Translations under genes and position numbers: made by a program
NCBI RefSeq assembly: GCF_037026715.1
Contig: NZ_JBANCG010000006.1
Coordinates: 248,001 to 312,000 of the forward strand
Length of the DNA: 64,000 nt
DNA from: Breoghania sp037026715
Lineage (GTDB): Bacteria; Pseudomonadota; Alphaproteobacteria; Rhizobiales; Stappiaceae
Direction of reading: 5' to 3'
Notes under the pieces: model-generated
Database searches by the model: none
What the model saw: the letters and a program-made list of their open reading frames with translations, nothing else
Told to the model about the DNA's origin: nothing
Shown: positions 1 through 9,077 of the stretch, one piece after another
Layout: every line of letters begins with the position of its first letter
Position numbering within the stretch: the stretch's first letter is position 1

Positions 1-2
1 TG

Positions 3-545
3 CAGCGTCTCACCCAGTTGGCGGCGGAGCTGGAGGCGGGAGCGGCGGCGTCCGCCTATCGCTTCGGCGCCAGCCGCGCCTATGACGAGATCGTCAGCCA
101 GCGGCTTGCGGCGCTGGGCGAGCGGGCGCTTGCCGGGCGCTCCACCTGGGCGAACTTCCTCGCGCGCCGGCTGCGCCCGGCCATGCGCACCTGCGAGACG
201 ACGGTTGAGCGTCAAGGCAACCTGTCGCGCAAGCTGGCGCGTGCCGCCACGCTGCTGCGCACCCGGGTGGACGTGGAGCTGGAAAGCCAGAACCGCAACC
301 TGCTGGAAGCGATGAACCGTCGCGCCCGCCTTCAACTGCGCCTGCAGCAGACGGTAGAGGGCCTGTCGGTGGCGGCGATCAGCTACTACGTGGTGGGGCT
401 GGTCGGCCATCTGTTCGAAGGGGCGGAAAAGGCCGGCGTGCCGCTGTCGCCGGGGCTTGCCAAGGCCGTCTCGGTGCCGGTGGTGGTGCTGGTGATCTGG
501 TACCTTGTCCGCCGCATCCGCGCCCATCATTCCGATACGGAATAG
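3..545 (+). CDS. DUF3422 family protein, C-terminal part (gene runs off the left edge)
   Basis: The open frame is already running at base 3 and stops at 543-545, so only about 180 C-terminal residues are present. The visible part is a long Arg/Leu/Glu-rich helical stretch with coiled-coil character, then a hydrophobic helix (around VVVLVIWYLV) close to the C-terminus, and a short charged tail. This matches the end of DUF3422 proteins, which are predicted membrane-anchored proteins of roughly 430 residues found in alphaproteobacteria and are of unknown function. The start codon and N-terminal half lie outside the window. Confidence 0.8.
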   Translation, partial: QRLTQLAAELEAGAAASAYRFGASRAYDEIVSQRLAALGERALAGRSTWANFLARRLRPAMRTCETTVERQGNLSRKLARAATLLRTRVDVELESQNRNLLEAMNRRARLQLRLQQTVEGLSVAAISYYVVGLVGHLFEGAEKAGVPLSPGLAKAVSVPVVVLVIWYLVRRIRAHHSDTE

Positions 546-646
546 GCGAAGGCGTGCGCGCTCTCTGAAGGGGCATCCGGTGCGCCTCCCTGCCCGCATC
601 GTATCGTGATCTGGCAGAAGGCGGATCGCTGGGACTTGTCCTGCGG

Positions 647-774
647 CCCATCCTTCGAGACGCCCGCTCACGCGGGCTCCTCAGGATGACGTCGTGTGCG
701 TTGCGAGTTTCATCGAAAAAACAACTCGATAACGTCATCCTGAGGAGGCCTGAAAGGCCGTCTCGAAGGATGGG
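647..774. repeat. Paired palindromic repeat (family A, two inverted units)
   Basis: Two inverted copies of one unit, at 647-694 and 731-774. Each unit runs CCCATCCTTCGAGACG, then a short GC hairpin, then CTCCTCAGGATGACG. The inner hairpin is GCCCGC/GCGGGC in the first unit and GGCCT/AGGCC in the second. A spacer of about 36 bp separates them. The same unit recurs near 7.4, 26.4, 28.7, 40.7 and 47.6 kb. The rest of the 546-1051 gap shows no gene. Confidence 0.85.
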
Positions 775-1051
775 CGGCCTGCATCTGTCCGGCCGCGACG
801 GGCTCTCCTGACCGGCACCTTGCCGCCGGGGCGGCCATGCGGACGCATCCTCGCCCCCTCACACAGGCAACTCCGCCCCAGCCCGCGCCACCATCTCCCG
901 CTCCGCCAAGCACGCCCCGAGGCTGCGTCGCGATTCCTCGCACCGCCGCCATCTCCGCGCCGCCAATCCCTCTCACGGCCCCTATCCACCCGCCATCGAA
1001 CATTCCCCGGCCGTTGGAATTCAAATTGATTGCATCCAAATAATATGCTTC

Positions 1052-1540
1052 ATGTGCGACATCATGTCAGATTCATCCCTTTCTCCGCGCTTGAGGTTCG
1101 GCCTCGAGCTTGTGCTTCTTGCGCGCCGGTGGCGGGGCGTCGTCGATCAGAGGCTGGCGGCGCGCGGCCTGTCCGATGCCAGCTGGACCCCGCTCGTCCA
1201 CCTCGCCGAGAGCGGCGACGGCATCCCCCAGAAGGAGCTTGCCGAACGCATCGGCCTCGATGGCTCCTCGCTCGTGCGCACGCTCGATCATCTGGCCGGG
1301 CAGGGGCTCATCGAGCGCCGGATCGATCCGCGTGACCGCCGGTTGCGGCGGATCCACCTGACGCCGGCCGGACGGCAGGCGACGCGGGCCATTCGCGAGA
1401 AACTCGCCTCGGCCGAGTTCGAGCTGCTCGCCGATTTCTCCGACGACGAGCTTTCCGCGCTGCTTGCCGGCTTCGATCGCCTCGCGCGCCGCATTTCCAA
1501 GCTTCAGACACCCGAAGGCCTCCGCCCGAATGAAGACTGA
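1052..1540 (+). CDS. MarR family transcriptional regulator
   Basis: Winged helix-turn-helix regulator of about 162 residues, the usual MarR/SlyA length. The DNA-binding domain is at about residues 57-105: a helix-turn-helix (KELAERIGLDGSSLVRTLDHL) followed by the basic wing RRIDPRDRRLRRIHLT typical of the family. It overlaps the next gene by 11 bp, so it is probably co-transcribed with the FUSC transporter and likely regulates it in response to an aromatic or toxic ligand (inference). The start is uncertain: ATG codons at 1052 and 1064 are both possible and neither has a clear ribosome binding site. The leader is AT-rich (1020-1050), which suits a promoter. Confidence 0.88.
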   Translation: MCDIMSDSSLSPRLRFGLELVLLARRWRGVVDQRLAARGLSDASWTPLVHLAESGDGIPQKELAERIGLDGSSLVRTLDHLAGQGLIERRIDPRDRRLRRIHLTPAGRQATRAIREKLASAEFELLADFSDDELSALLAGFDRLARRISKLQTPEGLRPNED

Positions 1541-3446
1541 TCCCGCCGCACGCGGCTTGCGTCTCGTTGCCCATCGCCTCGCTCATCGCCTCATCGTCTG
1601 GGGCTTCGACGTGCCGAAGCTGCGCTTCACGCTGCGCACCGCCCTTGCCGCCTGTCTGGCGCTGCTCATCGCCTTCCTCGTCGGGCTCGAACATCCGCAA
1701 TGGGCGGCCATGACGGTCTTCGCCGCCGCCCAACCCACCCGTGGCCAGGTTCTGGAAAAGGGGCTCTTCCGCTTTCTCGGCACGCTCGTCGGCGCGCTGG
1801 CCGGGCTTGTCCTGCTCTTCGGCGCCGGCGGCAACGCCTGGGTCCTCGTCGTCGGCCTCAGCCTGTGGATCGCGCTTTGCGTGGGGGCCGGGAACCTCTT
1901 CCGCGGCTATCTTTCCTATGGCGCGATCCTGGCGGGCTTTTCCACCGCCATGGTGGCGCTGCTCGCCCAGGCCCATGTCTATTCGCCGCTGGCCCTCGGC
2001 CTTGACCGGGTGCTGACCGTGCTGGTCGGCGTGATCGCCGCCATGGTGCTCGGATATCTGGCAACGCCGTCGATCTCGGAGAACGAGACCGTGAGCGGCC
2101 TCAGGCGGCTCGGGGCCGACATGCTGGCGGCCGCCGCCGCGAGCTTGCGCGGGGAGGCGGCCGATACCGCCTACCTGCTCGCCGCCGCCGCGCAGATCGA
2201 CGACACGCTCTCGGCCTATGCGGCCGGTTCCCTGCGGGCGCGTCGGCGCGCCGCCGTGCTTCACCGGCGCCTGATCGCCGTCACCGAGACGCTCGCGCTC
2301 GCTGCTGCCGGCGTCTGCGAACCAGATCCGGCGACGGCCGATCGCCTCGAAGCCATCGCCCGGCACATCCACCTGAAGGCCAATCCGCAGGACCTGCCCG
2401 GCGAGATCCGGGAGGCGGCGGACGGGGCCGCCGATCCGGCCCTGCGCGAGGCTTTGGCGGGACTGGCCGACGCGGTTGCCGCCGAACCGGGCGGGGCCGG
2501 CAGGGGAGAAAGCGTCGTGGCGCAGCACTGGGACTGGACCGGCGCCCGCCAGGCGGCCTTGCGTGCCTTTTGCGTGCTCCTCGGCATTGGCGCCATGTGG
2601 GCCGGCACCGGCTGGCAGGCGGGGCCCTATCTGATGCTCGGCGGCTCGGTGATGATCTCGGTGTTCTCCACCTTCGATGATCCGGCCTGGATCATGGCGC
2701 GCCTGCTGTTCTGGCAGGTCTGGGGGGCGGCGGCCTCGCTGTTCCTGAAATTCGTGCTCTGGCCGATGTCCGGCTCGCCGCTGGAAACGGTGTTGTGGAT
2801 CGTGCCGGTCCTGCTCGTGGTGGTGCCCCTGATGAGCCATCGCCGCACCACCGTCGGTTCCATGGACTATGCGATGGTGCTCCTGCTGATATCGCAGCCG
2901 CGCTATCCCTTCACCGCCGGCTTCGTGGTCACGCTGGAACAGAGCCTCGCCGTCGTGGCGGGCCCGGTCATCGCCTATTGCGCCTATCTCGTCATCTATC
3001 CGACCACGGCCGAGCGGCGGATGAACGGGCTCGTCGAGGTCATGCGCGGCGAGCTCAGGGCCATGGCCTCGGCGCGCAACGTGGTCGGCAACGCGCTTTT
3101 GTGGCGGCGGCGCTACTGCACCCGGCTCCTGAAGCTCGTGCGCTGGAGCGGCAAGGCGACGGCGCAGCGCAACGCCGTGCTGGGGGAAGGCTTCGCCGTG
3201 CTCGGTCTCGGCCAGGCGGTCTATCTGCTGCGCGGCTTGCGCCACCGGGCGGGGCTTTCGGTGGGTTGCCTCAGGGCGGCGGAGGTGGCGCTTGCCCGCC
3301 TTGCCCGCGATGCGGGCGCCTCGGTCGCGACGCTGGCGGCAATCGAGCGCACGGCCCGCCGGCTGGAGGCGGATGCGCCGGCGCTTGCCGCAAGGCTGCG
3401 CCGCCATGCCCGTCCCGCCGAGCGAATGCCCGAAGATGCCAGTTAG
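1530..3446 (+). CDS. FUSC family inner-membrane transporter (AaeB-like)
   Basis: About 638 residues. Two hydrophobic blocks (roughly residues 35-180 and 345-500), each with several membrane helices, are separated by a soluble Ala/Arg-rich region, and a soluble helical tail follows. This duplicated layout is typical of fusaric-acid-resistance/AaeB efflux proteins, which export aromatic carboxylic acids in Gram-negative bacteria. The ATG at 1530 was preferred over an upstream in-frame start at 1464 because it overlaps the end of the MarR gene by only 11 bp and gives a short N-terminus before the first helix. No membrane-fusion partner (AaeA type) lies next to it, so the substrate and complex are not known. 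Confidence 0.85.
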   Translation: MKTDPAARGLRLVAHRLAHRLIVWGFDVPKLRFTLRTALAACLALLIAFLVGLEHPQWAAMTVFAAAQPTRGQVLEKGLFRFLGTLVGALAGLVLLFGAGGNAWVLVVGLSLWIALCVGAGNLFRGYLSYGAILAGFSTAMVALLAQAHVYSPLALGLDRVLTVLVGVIAAMVLGYLATPSISENETVSGLRRLGADMLAAAAASLRGEAADTAYLLAAAAQIDDTLSAYAAGSLRARRRAAVLHRRLIAVTETLALAAAGVCEPDPATADRLEAIARHIHLKANPQDLPGEIREAADGAADPALREALAGLADAVAAEPGGAGRGESVVAQHWDWTGARQAALRAFCVLLGIGAMWAGTGWQAGPYLMLGGSVMISVFSTFDDPAWIMARLLFWQVWGAAASLFLKFVLWPMSGSPLETVLWIVPVLLVVVPLMSHRRTTVGSMDYAMVLLLISQPRYPFTAGFVVTLEQSLAVVAGPVIAYCAYLVIYPTTAERRMNGLVEVMRGELRAMASARNVVGNALLWRRRYCTRLLKLVRWSGKATAQRNAVLGEGFAVLGLGQAVYLLRGLRHRAGLSVGCLRAAEVALARLARDAGASVATLAAIERTARRLEADAPALAARLRRHARPAERMPEDAS

Positions 3447-3517
3447 AGCAGGTCAGGGCCGTCTTGAAGAGTGGGCCGCGGCGGGGCCACGCGTTCTGCC
3501 TCCAATGGCGCAAAATG

Positions 3518-3554
3518 AAAAAGCCGGGCGCTGGAGGTATCCAGGCCCGGCTTT
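3518..3554. terminator. Bidirectional stem-loop terminator
   Basis: AAAGCCGGGC and GCCCGGCTTT form a near-perfect stem, with A-rich sequence on the left and T-rich on the right. It sits between the convergent FUSC gene (+) and cytochrome c gene (-), so it can serve both. Confidence 0.75.
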
Positions 3555-3580
3555 CTCCAATTCTCCGTCGCGGCGAAGGC

Positions 3581-3979
3581 CTACTTCGTCGAGCCGTCCT
3601 CGTTGAACTGCGAGAGATAGGCGACGAGGTTGGTGATGTCCTCGTCCTTCTTCAGGCCGGCGAACGCCATCTTGGTGCCCTTCACCAGATCGCGCGGCTT
3701 GGGCAGGTACTCGTGCAGCAGTTCCGCCGTCCACACGTCGTGCGTCTCGCCGAATTCCTTCATGCCCTTGGAATACTTGTAGTCGGGGGCGGTGGCGATC
3801 TTGCGGCCGATGATGCCGTTCAGCTCCGGACCGACCCGGTTCTTCGCGTCGGGGCCGATCATGTGGCAGGCGCCGCACTTCTTGAAGACCTTCTCGCCCT
3901 TTGCCGGATCGCCGTCAGCGAATGCTGCGGTGGCCGTGGCCAGCAGCGCCGCGCCAGCGATGACAATCAAACGTTTCAT
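3581..3979 (-). CDS. Periplasmic class I cytochrome c (c2/c550 type)
   Basis: 132 residues. A signal peptide spans about residues 1-21 (cleavage near TAAFA/DGD). The haem-binding motif CGACH is at residues 35-39, and the likely axial methionine is Met104 in GTKMAF. Length and motif spacing match soluble cytochrome c2/c550 electron carriers that move electrons from the bc1 complex to oxidases in alphaproteobacteria. The start ATG at 3979 follows a purine-rich stretch (CGGGAGAG). It is monocistronic, with the terminator at 3518-3554 downstream. Confidence 0.92.
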   Translation of the reverse strand: MKRLIVIAGAALLATATAAFADGDPAKGEKVFKKCGACHMIGPDAKNRVGPELNGIIGRKIATAPDYKYSKGMKEFGETHDVWTAELLHEYLPKPRDLVKGTKMAFAGLKKDEDITNLVAYLSQFNEDGSTK

Positions 3980-4458
3980 GTAACTCTCCCGTTTCGTTGC
4001 TTGAGCGGCGGTGCGCTCGGGTAAACCGACCCGCCGCGCGAAAACCGCTCGTTTTCTCGGTTTCGGAGCCTTGGTTCCGCATCCGCCGAATGCGGAAAGC
4101 CCCGGTGCCTTCGTTCCCTGTGGAATGCGTTCCCTCTGGAGCCGCGTCCCGGTCACACGAGATCTATTTCTCCCGGATGACTTGATAACCGTCAAGCGCC
4201 TAGACTTGTTCCAAGTCACTTGCGGGACGCAATCCGACAGCCTTTTACCGCGTCGGGCGCAGATCAACGGCACGACGCCGCCAGACCGCGACAGATCAAA
4301 CCAGACGATATGTCGCGGAACAATGGTACTGAAGCACGGGTCAAAAGCCCGGTTGCGATCGTCACCGGCCGTCGCCGGCCGCGGGGAAAGGTATCGGATG
4401 TTCGCGCCAAATGGAACCGGGGGATTTGCGGTCCCTGCCGCAGCGTATCGGGTTTCCG
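3980..4458. other. Intergenic region with no gene recognised
   Basis: 479 bp between the cytochrome c start and the LysR stop. It must hold the cytochrome promoter. There is a small GCATCCG/CGGATGC-like hairpin around 4078-4098. No convincing coding sequence, RNA or repeat family seen elsewhere in the window was found. Confidence 0.5.
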
Positions 4459-5400
4459 TTACTCGGCCGCCGGCGCGCCTTCCTGTGGCAGGAGCCCGGC
4501 AAGCCCCGCATCCCAATAGGGCTCCGGCCCGTAGAGTCCGGCCAGATAATCGATGAACACCCGCACCTTGGCCGGCAGGAACTGGCGCGAGGGGTAGACG
4601 GCGTAGATCGCCACGTGCCGGGAGGCGCGATAAGCCGGCAGCACAACCTTCAGCCGGCCCGAGCGCAGGTCTTCGCCCACGTCCCAGGTGGAGCGCAGCG
4701 CCACGCCCACGCCTGCGCGCACCGCCTGCAACACCACCTCCGAGGAATTGGTCTGGAGCCGCCCTTGCGCGCGCACGATAACGGGGCCCTGCGGCCCGTC
4801 GAGCCGCCACGGGTCCTGGTTGGCGGCGGCAAGGCAGGTGTGGCGGGCGAGTTCAGCGATGCTTTCCGGCTCGCCGTGGCGTTCCAGATAGGCGGGGGCT
4901 GCGCATAGCACACGGTGGTTGCGCGCCAGCCGGCGGGCGACGAGGCTTGAATCCGAAAGCTCCGCGATCCGCACGGCCAGATCGTAGCCCTCGCCGACGA
5001 TGTCGACGAAGTCGTCGGAAAGCTCCAGATCGAGGGAAAGATCCGGGTTGGCATCGAGAAAGGCCAGCAGATGCGGCGCGATGTGCTTGCGCCCGAACGA
5101 GGTGGGGGCCGCCACCTTCAGCCGGCCGCGGGCAAGGCCCGAACGCCGCGTGACGAAGGCATCGGCCTCTTCCACCTGCGCGAGGATCGCCGTCACCCGC
5201 TCGAAATAGCCCTGGCCGGCCTCGGTCAGCGCGATCTGCCGGGTCGTTCGTTGCAGAAGCCTCGTGCCGAGCCGGTCTTCCAGCCGTCGCAGCCGCTTGG
5301 AGACAACGGCCGGCGAAAGCCCCATCTCGCGTCCGGCCGCCGACATGCTGCCCGCCGTCACCACCCGCGCGAAGATCTCCATATCCGCGAAATCGTTCAT
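4459..5400 (-). CDS. LysR family transcriptional regulator
   Basis: 313 residues, the standard LysR length. The N-terminal helix-turn-helix is at about residues 5-62 (FARVVTAGSMSAAGREMGLS, then KRLRRLEDRLG), followed by a substrate-binding fold. Sequence features such as RTTRQIALTEAG and the SYFGRKHIAPHL-type hinge place it with the LysR group that resembles DsdC/YafC-type regulators. The ATG at 5400 was chosen because the conserved N-terminus starts there; longer in-frame openings extend into repeat-like intergenic DNA. It is divergent from glcD with 444 bp between, so it could control the glycolate locus, but this is only positional inference. Confidence 0.9.
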   Translation of the reverse strand: MNDFADMEIFARVVTAGSMSAAGREMGLSPAVVSKRLRRLEDRLGTRLLQRTTRQIALTEAGQGYFERVTAILAQVEEADAFVTRRSGLARGRLKVAAPTSFGRKHIAPHLLAFLDANPDLSLDLELSDDFVDIVGEGYDLAVRIAELSDSSLVARRLARNHRVLCAAPAYLERHGEPESIAELARHTCLAAANQDPWRLDGPQGPVIVRAQGRLQTNSSEVVLQAVRAGVGVALRSTWDVGEDLRSGRLKVVLPAYRASRHVAIYAVYPSRQFLPAKVRVFIDYLAGLYGPEPYWDAGLAGLLPQEGAPAAE

Positions 5401-5574
5401 GCCCCTCCGCCTGCGTCCCCCAAAAGGCCGCTCGCGTTTGCAATCGGCCTCATTTTCAATTCTCGGGAAAGAATAAGCGCACCGCGCGCCTCTTGTCTGC
5501 GGTCTTTCGGGCGTCCTCCGGGTCGTGGACCCGGTTTTGCGAACCCGTGGGAAACGGGAGACAGATCCCTCCAC

Positions 5575-5663
5575 GTCATCACCCGGCTCCGTCCGGGTGA
5601 TCCAGCGAGTCCCCCACATGCCGCGGCCGAAACTGGATTGCCCGGACAAAGCCGGGCAATGAC
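5575..5663. repeat. Paired palindromic repeat (family B)
   Basis: Two facing units in the LysR-glcD gap: GTCATCACCCGG...CCGGGTGAT at 5575-5605 and an inverted ATTGCCCGG...CCGGGCAATGAC at 5636-5663. Related units occur at 9505-9594 and 26439-26470, and the sequence after the first unit (ACATGCCGCGGCC) also recurs at 26.48 kb. No gene is seen elsewhere in 5401-5844. Confidence 0.75.
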
Positions 5664-5844
5664 GGAAGGCAGGAGCCGGCGCTTCGGCCGATTTTCAACG
5701 ACACGGAACATATGAAAATGCGTATCGGCGCTGCCGTACCGGTACACATGTTCGGGCCGAAGCTGTATTGAAAGAGAAGCAATCGGGAGCTCCGTTCGAA
5801 GGCCGCCTTGGGAAGCAGGCCTTTACGGAGCAAGGGAGGATGCC

Positions 5845-7341
5845 ATGTCGGGACTGAAGATGCCCGAGGCCGATGGGGCGGTGCTGTCGCGCCGCGCCGA
5901 GATCGTGTCGGCGTTGCGCGCCATCGTGCCGGGCGAGGGCGTCATCGACGCCGAGATGGAAATGCGCGCCTACGAGACCGACGCGCTCACCGCCTATCGC
6001 CAGATGCCGCTCGTCGTGGTGCTGCCGGAAACGGTGGAGCAGGTCTCGCGGGTGCTCAGCTATTGCCACGACAACGCCATCAAGGTCGTGCCGCGCGGGG
6101 CCGGCACCTCGCTGTCGGGCGGTGCGCTGCCGCTTGAGGACGGCGTTCTCCTGTCGATGATGAAGTTCAACCGCATCCTCGACATCGATTATCGAAACCG
6201 CGCCGTCGTCACCCAGCCCGGCGTCACCAATCTCGGCATCACCCGCGCGGTAGAGCATGCGGGCTTCTATTATGCGCCGGATCCCTCCTCGCAGATCGCG
6301 TGCTCCATCGGCGGCAACATCGCGGAGAATTCCGGCGGCGTTCATTCGCTCAAATACGGGCTCACCACCAACAACGTGCTGGGTCTGGAAATGGTGCTGA
6401 TCACCGGCGAGGTGATCCGCCTCGGCGGCAAGCACATGGACAGCGAAGGCTACGACATGCTGGGCCTGATGACGGGCTCGGAGGGGCTGCTTGCCGTCGT
6501 CACCGAGGTCACCGTGCGCATCCTGCAAAAGCCGGAGACGGCGCGCGCCGTGCTGGTCGGCTTCGCCTCGTCCGAAAGTGCGGGCCAGTGCGTGGCCGAG
6601 ATCATTGGCGCCGGGATCATCCCCGCCGGCATGGAAATGATGGACAAGCCCGCCATCCACGCGGCCGAGGATTTCGTCCACGCCAACTATCCGCTTGAGG
6701 CGGAGGCGCTGCTGATCGTCGAGCTCGACGGCCCGGAGGCCGAAGTCGATCACCTTCTGGGCGAGGTCGCGGCGATTGCCCGGCGCAACGGCTGCACCTC
6801 CTCGCGCACCTCCACCTCGGAGGCCGAGCGCGCCACCTTCTGGGCCGGCCGCAAGGCGGCCTTTCCCGCCGTCGGCCGCATCTCGCCCGATTACCTCTGC
6901 ATGGACGGCACGATCCCGCGCAAGGCGCTGCCTGAGGTGCTCTCCGGCATGCAGGATCTGTCGAAAAAGCACGGCCTGCGCGTCGCCAACGTCTTCCACG
7001 CCGGCGACGGCAACCTGCATCCGCTCATTCTGTATGACGCCAACAAGCCCGGAGAACTGGAGGCGGCGGAGGCTTTCGGCGCCGATATCCTCAAGCTCTG
7101 CGTGCGCGTCGGCGGCGTTCTGACCGGCGAGCACGGGGTGGGCGTGGAAAAGCGCGACCTGATGGGCGAGATGTTCGACGAGACCGATCTCGCCCACCAG
7201 ATGCGCGTGAAATGCGCCTTCGACGAGCGGCACCTTTTGAACCCGGGCAAGGTCTTTCCGCAACTGCACCGCTGCGCCGAGCTTGGCCGCATGCACGTGC
7301 ATGCCGGCGCCCTGCCGTTTCCCGATATTCCGAGGTTCTAG
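5845..7341 (+). CDS. glcD: Glycolate oxidase subunit GlcD (FAD-linked)
   Basis: 498 residues, full length for GlcD. It has a PCMH-type FAD-binding domain with the conserved RGAGTSLSGGA motif (about residues 82-92), GGNIAENSGG and LKYGLTTNNVLGLEMVL, followed by the C-terminal FAD-linked oxidase domain with HAGDGNLHP and GEHGVGVEKR. GlcD oxidises glycolate to glyoxylate as part of GlcDEF, passing electrons to the quinone pool. A clear ribosome binding site (AAGGGAGGA) precedes the ATG at 5845. glcE and glcF follow on the same strand, though separated by repeats and a small membrane protein gene. Confidence 0.95.
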   Translation: MSGLKMPEADGAVLSRRAEIVSALRAIVPGEGVIDAEMEMRAYETDALTAYRQMPLVVVLPETVEQVSRVLSYCHDNAIKVVPRGAGTSLSGGALPLEDGVLLSMMKFNRILDIDYRNRAVVTQPGVTNLGITRAVEHAGFYYAPDPSSQIACSIGGNIAENSGGVHSLKYGLTTNNVLGLEMVLITGEVIRLGGKHMDSEGYDMLGLMTGSEGLLAVVTEVTVRILQKPETARAVLVGFASSESAGQCVAEIIGAGIIPAGMEMMDKPAIHAAEDFVHANYPLEAEALLIVELDGPEAEVDHLLGEVAAIARRNGCTSSRTSTSEAERATFWAGRKAAFPAVGRISPDYLCMDGTIPRKALPEVLSGMQDLSKKHGLRVANVFHAGDGNLHPLILYDANKPGELEAAEAFGADILKLCVRVGGVLTGEHGVGVEKRDLMGEMFDETDLAHQMRVKCAFDERHLLNPGKVFPQLHRCAELGRMHVHAGALPFPDIPRF

Positions 7342-7411
7342 CGATGGGGGACCGCACGATGCGAGCCCGTCTCGCGATCCGCGAATGCCGCCGGGTGCGT
7401 GGAGCAAGCCG

Positions 7412-7459
7412 CCCATCCTTCGAGACGCCGTCTGCGACGGCTCCTCAGGATGACGTTAT
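7412..7459. repeat. Single unit of palindromic repeat family A
   Basis: CCCATCCTTCGAGACG, an inner hairpin GCCGTC/GACGGC, then CTCCTCAGGATGACG, in the glcD-glcE gap. Unlike four other sites in the window it has no inverted partner unit. Confidence 0.8.
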
Positions 7460-7509
7460 CGGGTTGGGGCTTCAGGGATATGGGCCACCCGCCTGCTACC
7501 GCCGCCCGC

Positions 7510-7750
7510 CGCCTCCGTCCCCCTCCCCCTTGAGGGGAGGGGTTAGGGGTGGGGGTACCCTTGCTTGCTCCGAACCTGCCGCCTTTACCCCCACCCGAAC
7601 GGCCGAAGAGGCCGCTCGACCTCCCCTCAAGGGGGAGGTGGGCCGTGGTGCCAATCTCTTTTCCTGTTTTCCCTTCAAACCCTGCCGCGACACACCGAGC
7701 ATGCCGCCTCCGTCCCCCTCCCCCCTGAGGGGAGGGGTTAGGGGTGGGGG
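7510..7750. repeat. GC/poly-C palindromic repeats (family C), three units
   Basis: Two direct copies of a unit built from CCCCCTCCCCC, TGAGGGGAGGGG and TTAGGGGTGGGGG (7510-7555 and 7706-7750) flank an inverted shorter unit (7619-7640, CCTCCCCTCAAGGGGGAGG). All three lie between glcD and glcE. A related hairpin pair is at 45178-45293. The region contains no gene. Confidence 0.75.
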
Positions 7751-7798
7751 GCCCCTTCGCCTCGAACACGCATTGCCGCTCGAAAGAGGCGCCCGCCA

Positions 7799-9043
7799 AT
7801 GACCAACCCGATCCCCGATATCGCCGACGACCGTCATTTCCGCCCCCTTGATGCCGACGGCGTGCGCGAGGTCGTGGCCTGGGCGGCAGCCGAGAGCCAG
7901 CCGCTGGAAGTGATCGGCTCCGGCTCCAGACGCGCGCTCGGCCGCCCCGTGCAGGCCGCCCATGTGCTCGATCTCGCAGTCCTTTCCGGCGTGGAGGCTT
8001 ACGAGCCGGCCGAACTCGTCATCACCGCGAAGGCCGCCACGCCGATCGCCGAGGTGGAGGCGCTGCTGGCGGCCGCAAACCAGGAATTCGCCTTCGAGCC
8101 GATGGATTACGGCCCGCTTCTCGGGCTTGAGCCCGGACGCGGCACGCTGGGCGGCATGCTGGCCATGAACCTCTCCGGCCCCAAGCGGCTGAAGCATGGC
8201 GCCACGCGCGACCATGTGCTTGGCATCCACGCCGTCTCCGGGCGGGGCGAGGTGTTCAAGTCCGGCGGCACGGTGGTGAAGAACGTCACTGGCTACGATC
8301 TCTCGCGCGGGCTGGCCGGCTCCTGGGGCACGCTGGCGGTCACCACGTCGCTGTCGCTGAAGGTGCTGCCGGCGCCGGAAACCGAAGCCACCGTGCTTGT
8401 CGAGGGGCTCGATGACCGGCGCGCGGTCGACGCGCTGTGTGTCGCCATGGCAACCCCGGCCGAGGTCGCCTCCGCCGCGCATCTGCCGGCAGGCTTAGCC
8501 TCGCGCATGGCGGTCGAGGGATTGGCGCTCGATGGTCCCGCAACCCTCATCCGCCTGGAAGGCTTCGCGCCCTCGGTCGACTACCGCTTCGAGCAGCTGG
8601 CGAAGGTGATGGCGCCGCTCGGCCCTGTCACCCGTATCGACGCCGCGCACTCGCGCGCGCTGTGGCGCGGGGTCCGCGACGTGCGTCCCTTCTGCGGCGA
8701 TACGGTGCCGGTGTGGCGCGTCTCGGTCGCGCCGTCCGCGGGGCCGGAATTCGTCGAGATCTTGCGCGAACGGTGCCCGGCCGATGCCTTTTACGACTGG
8801 TCGGGCGGGCTCGTCTGGCTGTCCATGCCCGATGGCGCCCCGCACGATGCGGACGTCCGCGCGGGCGTCGAGGCCGTCGGCGGCGGTCACGCCATGCTGG
8901 TGCGCGCCGATGCGGCGACCCGCGCCCATCTCGCCGTGTTCCAGCCGCAGGCGTCCGCGCTCGCCGCCCTTTCCCGGCGGCTCAAGACGCAGTTCGACCC
9001 CGTCGGCATCCTCAATCCCGGCCGCATGGTCGCCGGGGCCTGA
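7799..9043 (+). CDS. glcE: Glycolate oxidase subunit GlcE (FAD-binding)
   Basis: 414 residues. An FAD-binding PCMH fold is seen, with IGSGSRRALGRP (about residues 40-51), a GTLGGMLAMNLSGPKR segment and SGGTVVKNVTGYDLSRGLAGSWGTLA, which is diagnostic for GlcE. The C-terminus keeps the FDPVGILNPGRM ending typical of the family. GlcE is the second flavin-binding subunit of glycolate dehydrogenase. The ATG at 7799 has only a weak ribosome binding site (AGAGG). The 457-bp gap from glcD is filled with repeats, so it is unclear whether the two genes share one transcript. Confidence 0.94.
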   Translation: MTNPIPDIADDRHFRPLDADGVREVVAWAAAESQPLEVIGSGSRRALGRPVQAAHVLDLAVLSGVEAYEPAELVITAKAATPIAEVEALLAAANQEFAFEPMDYGPLLGLEPGRGTLGGMLAMNLSGPKRLKHGATRDHVLGIHAVSGRGEVFKSGGTVVKNVTGYDLSRGLAGSWGTLAVTTSLSLKVLPAPETEATVLVEGLDDRRAVDALCVAMATPAEVASAAHLPAGLASRMAVEGLALDGPATLIRLEGFAPSVDYRFEQLAKVMAPLGPVTRIDAAHSRALWRGVRDVRPFCGDTVPVWRVSVAPSAGPEFVEILRERCPADAFYDWSGGLVWLSMPDGAPHDADVRAGVEAVGGGHAMLVRADAATRAHLAVFQPQASALAALSRRLKTQFDPVGILNPGRMVAGA

Positions 9044-9077
9044 GAAACCGGAACCGCAAACGTCAGGAGCGATCACA

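Noticed and set aside
1308..3407. Long open frame on the strand opposite the FUSC gene (about 700 codons)
   Set aside because: It is an artefact of high GC: low-complexity Arg/Gly/His-rich translation, no domain, fully covered by a clear transporter gene on the other strand.
7510..7750. CRISPR-like array in the glcD-glcE gap
   Set aside because: The repeats are few, unequal in spacing, in both orientations and GC-homopolymeric; no cas genes are present.
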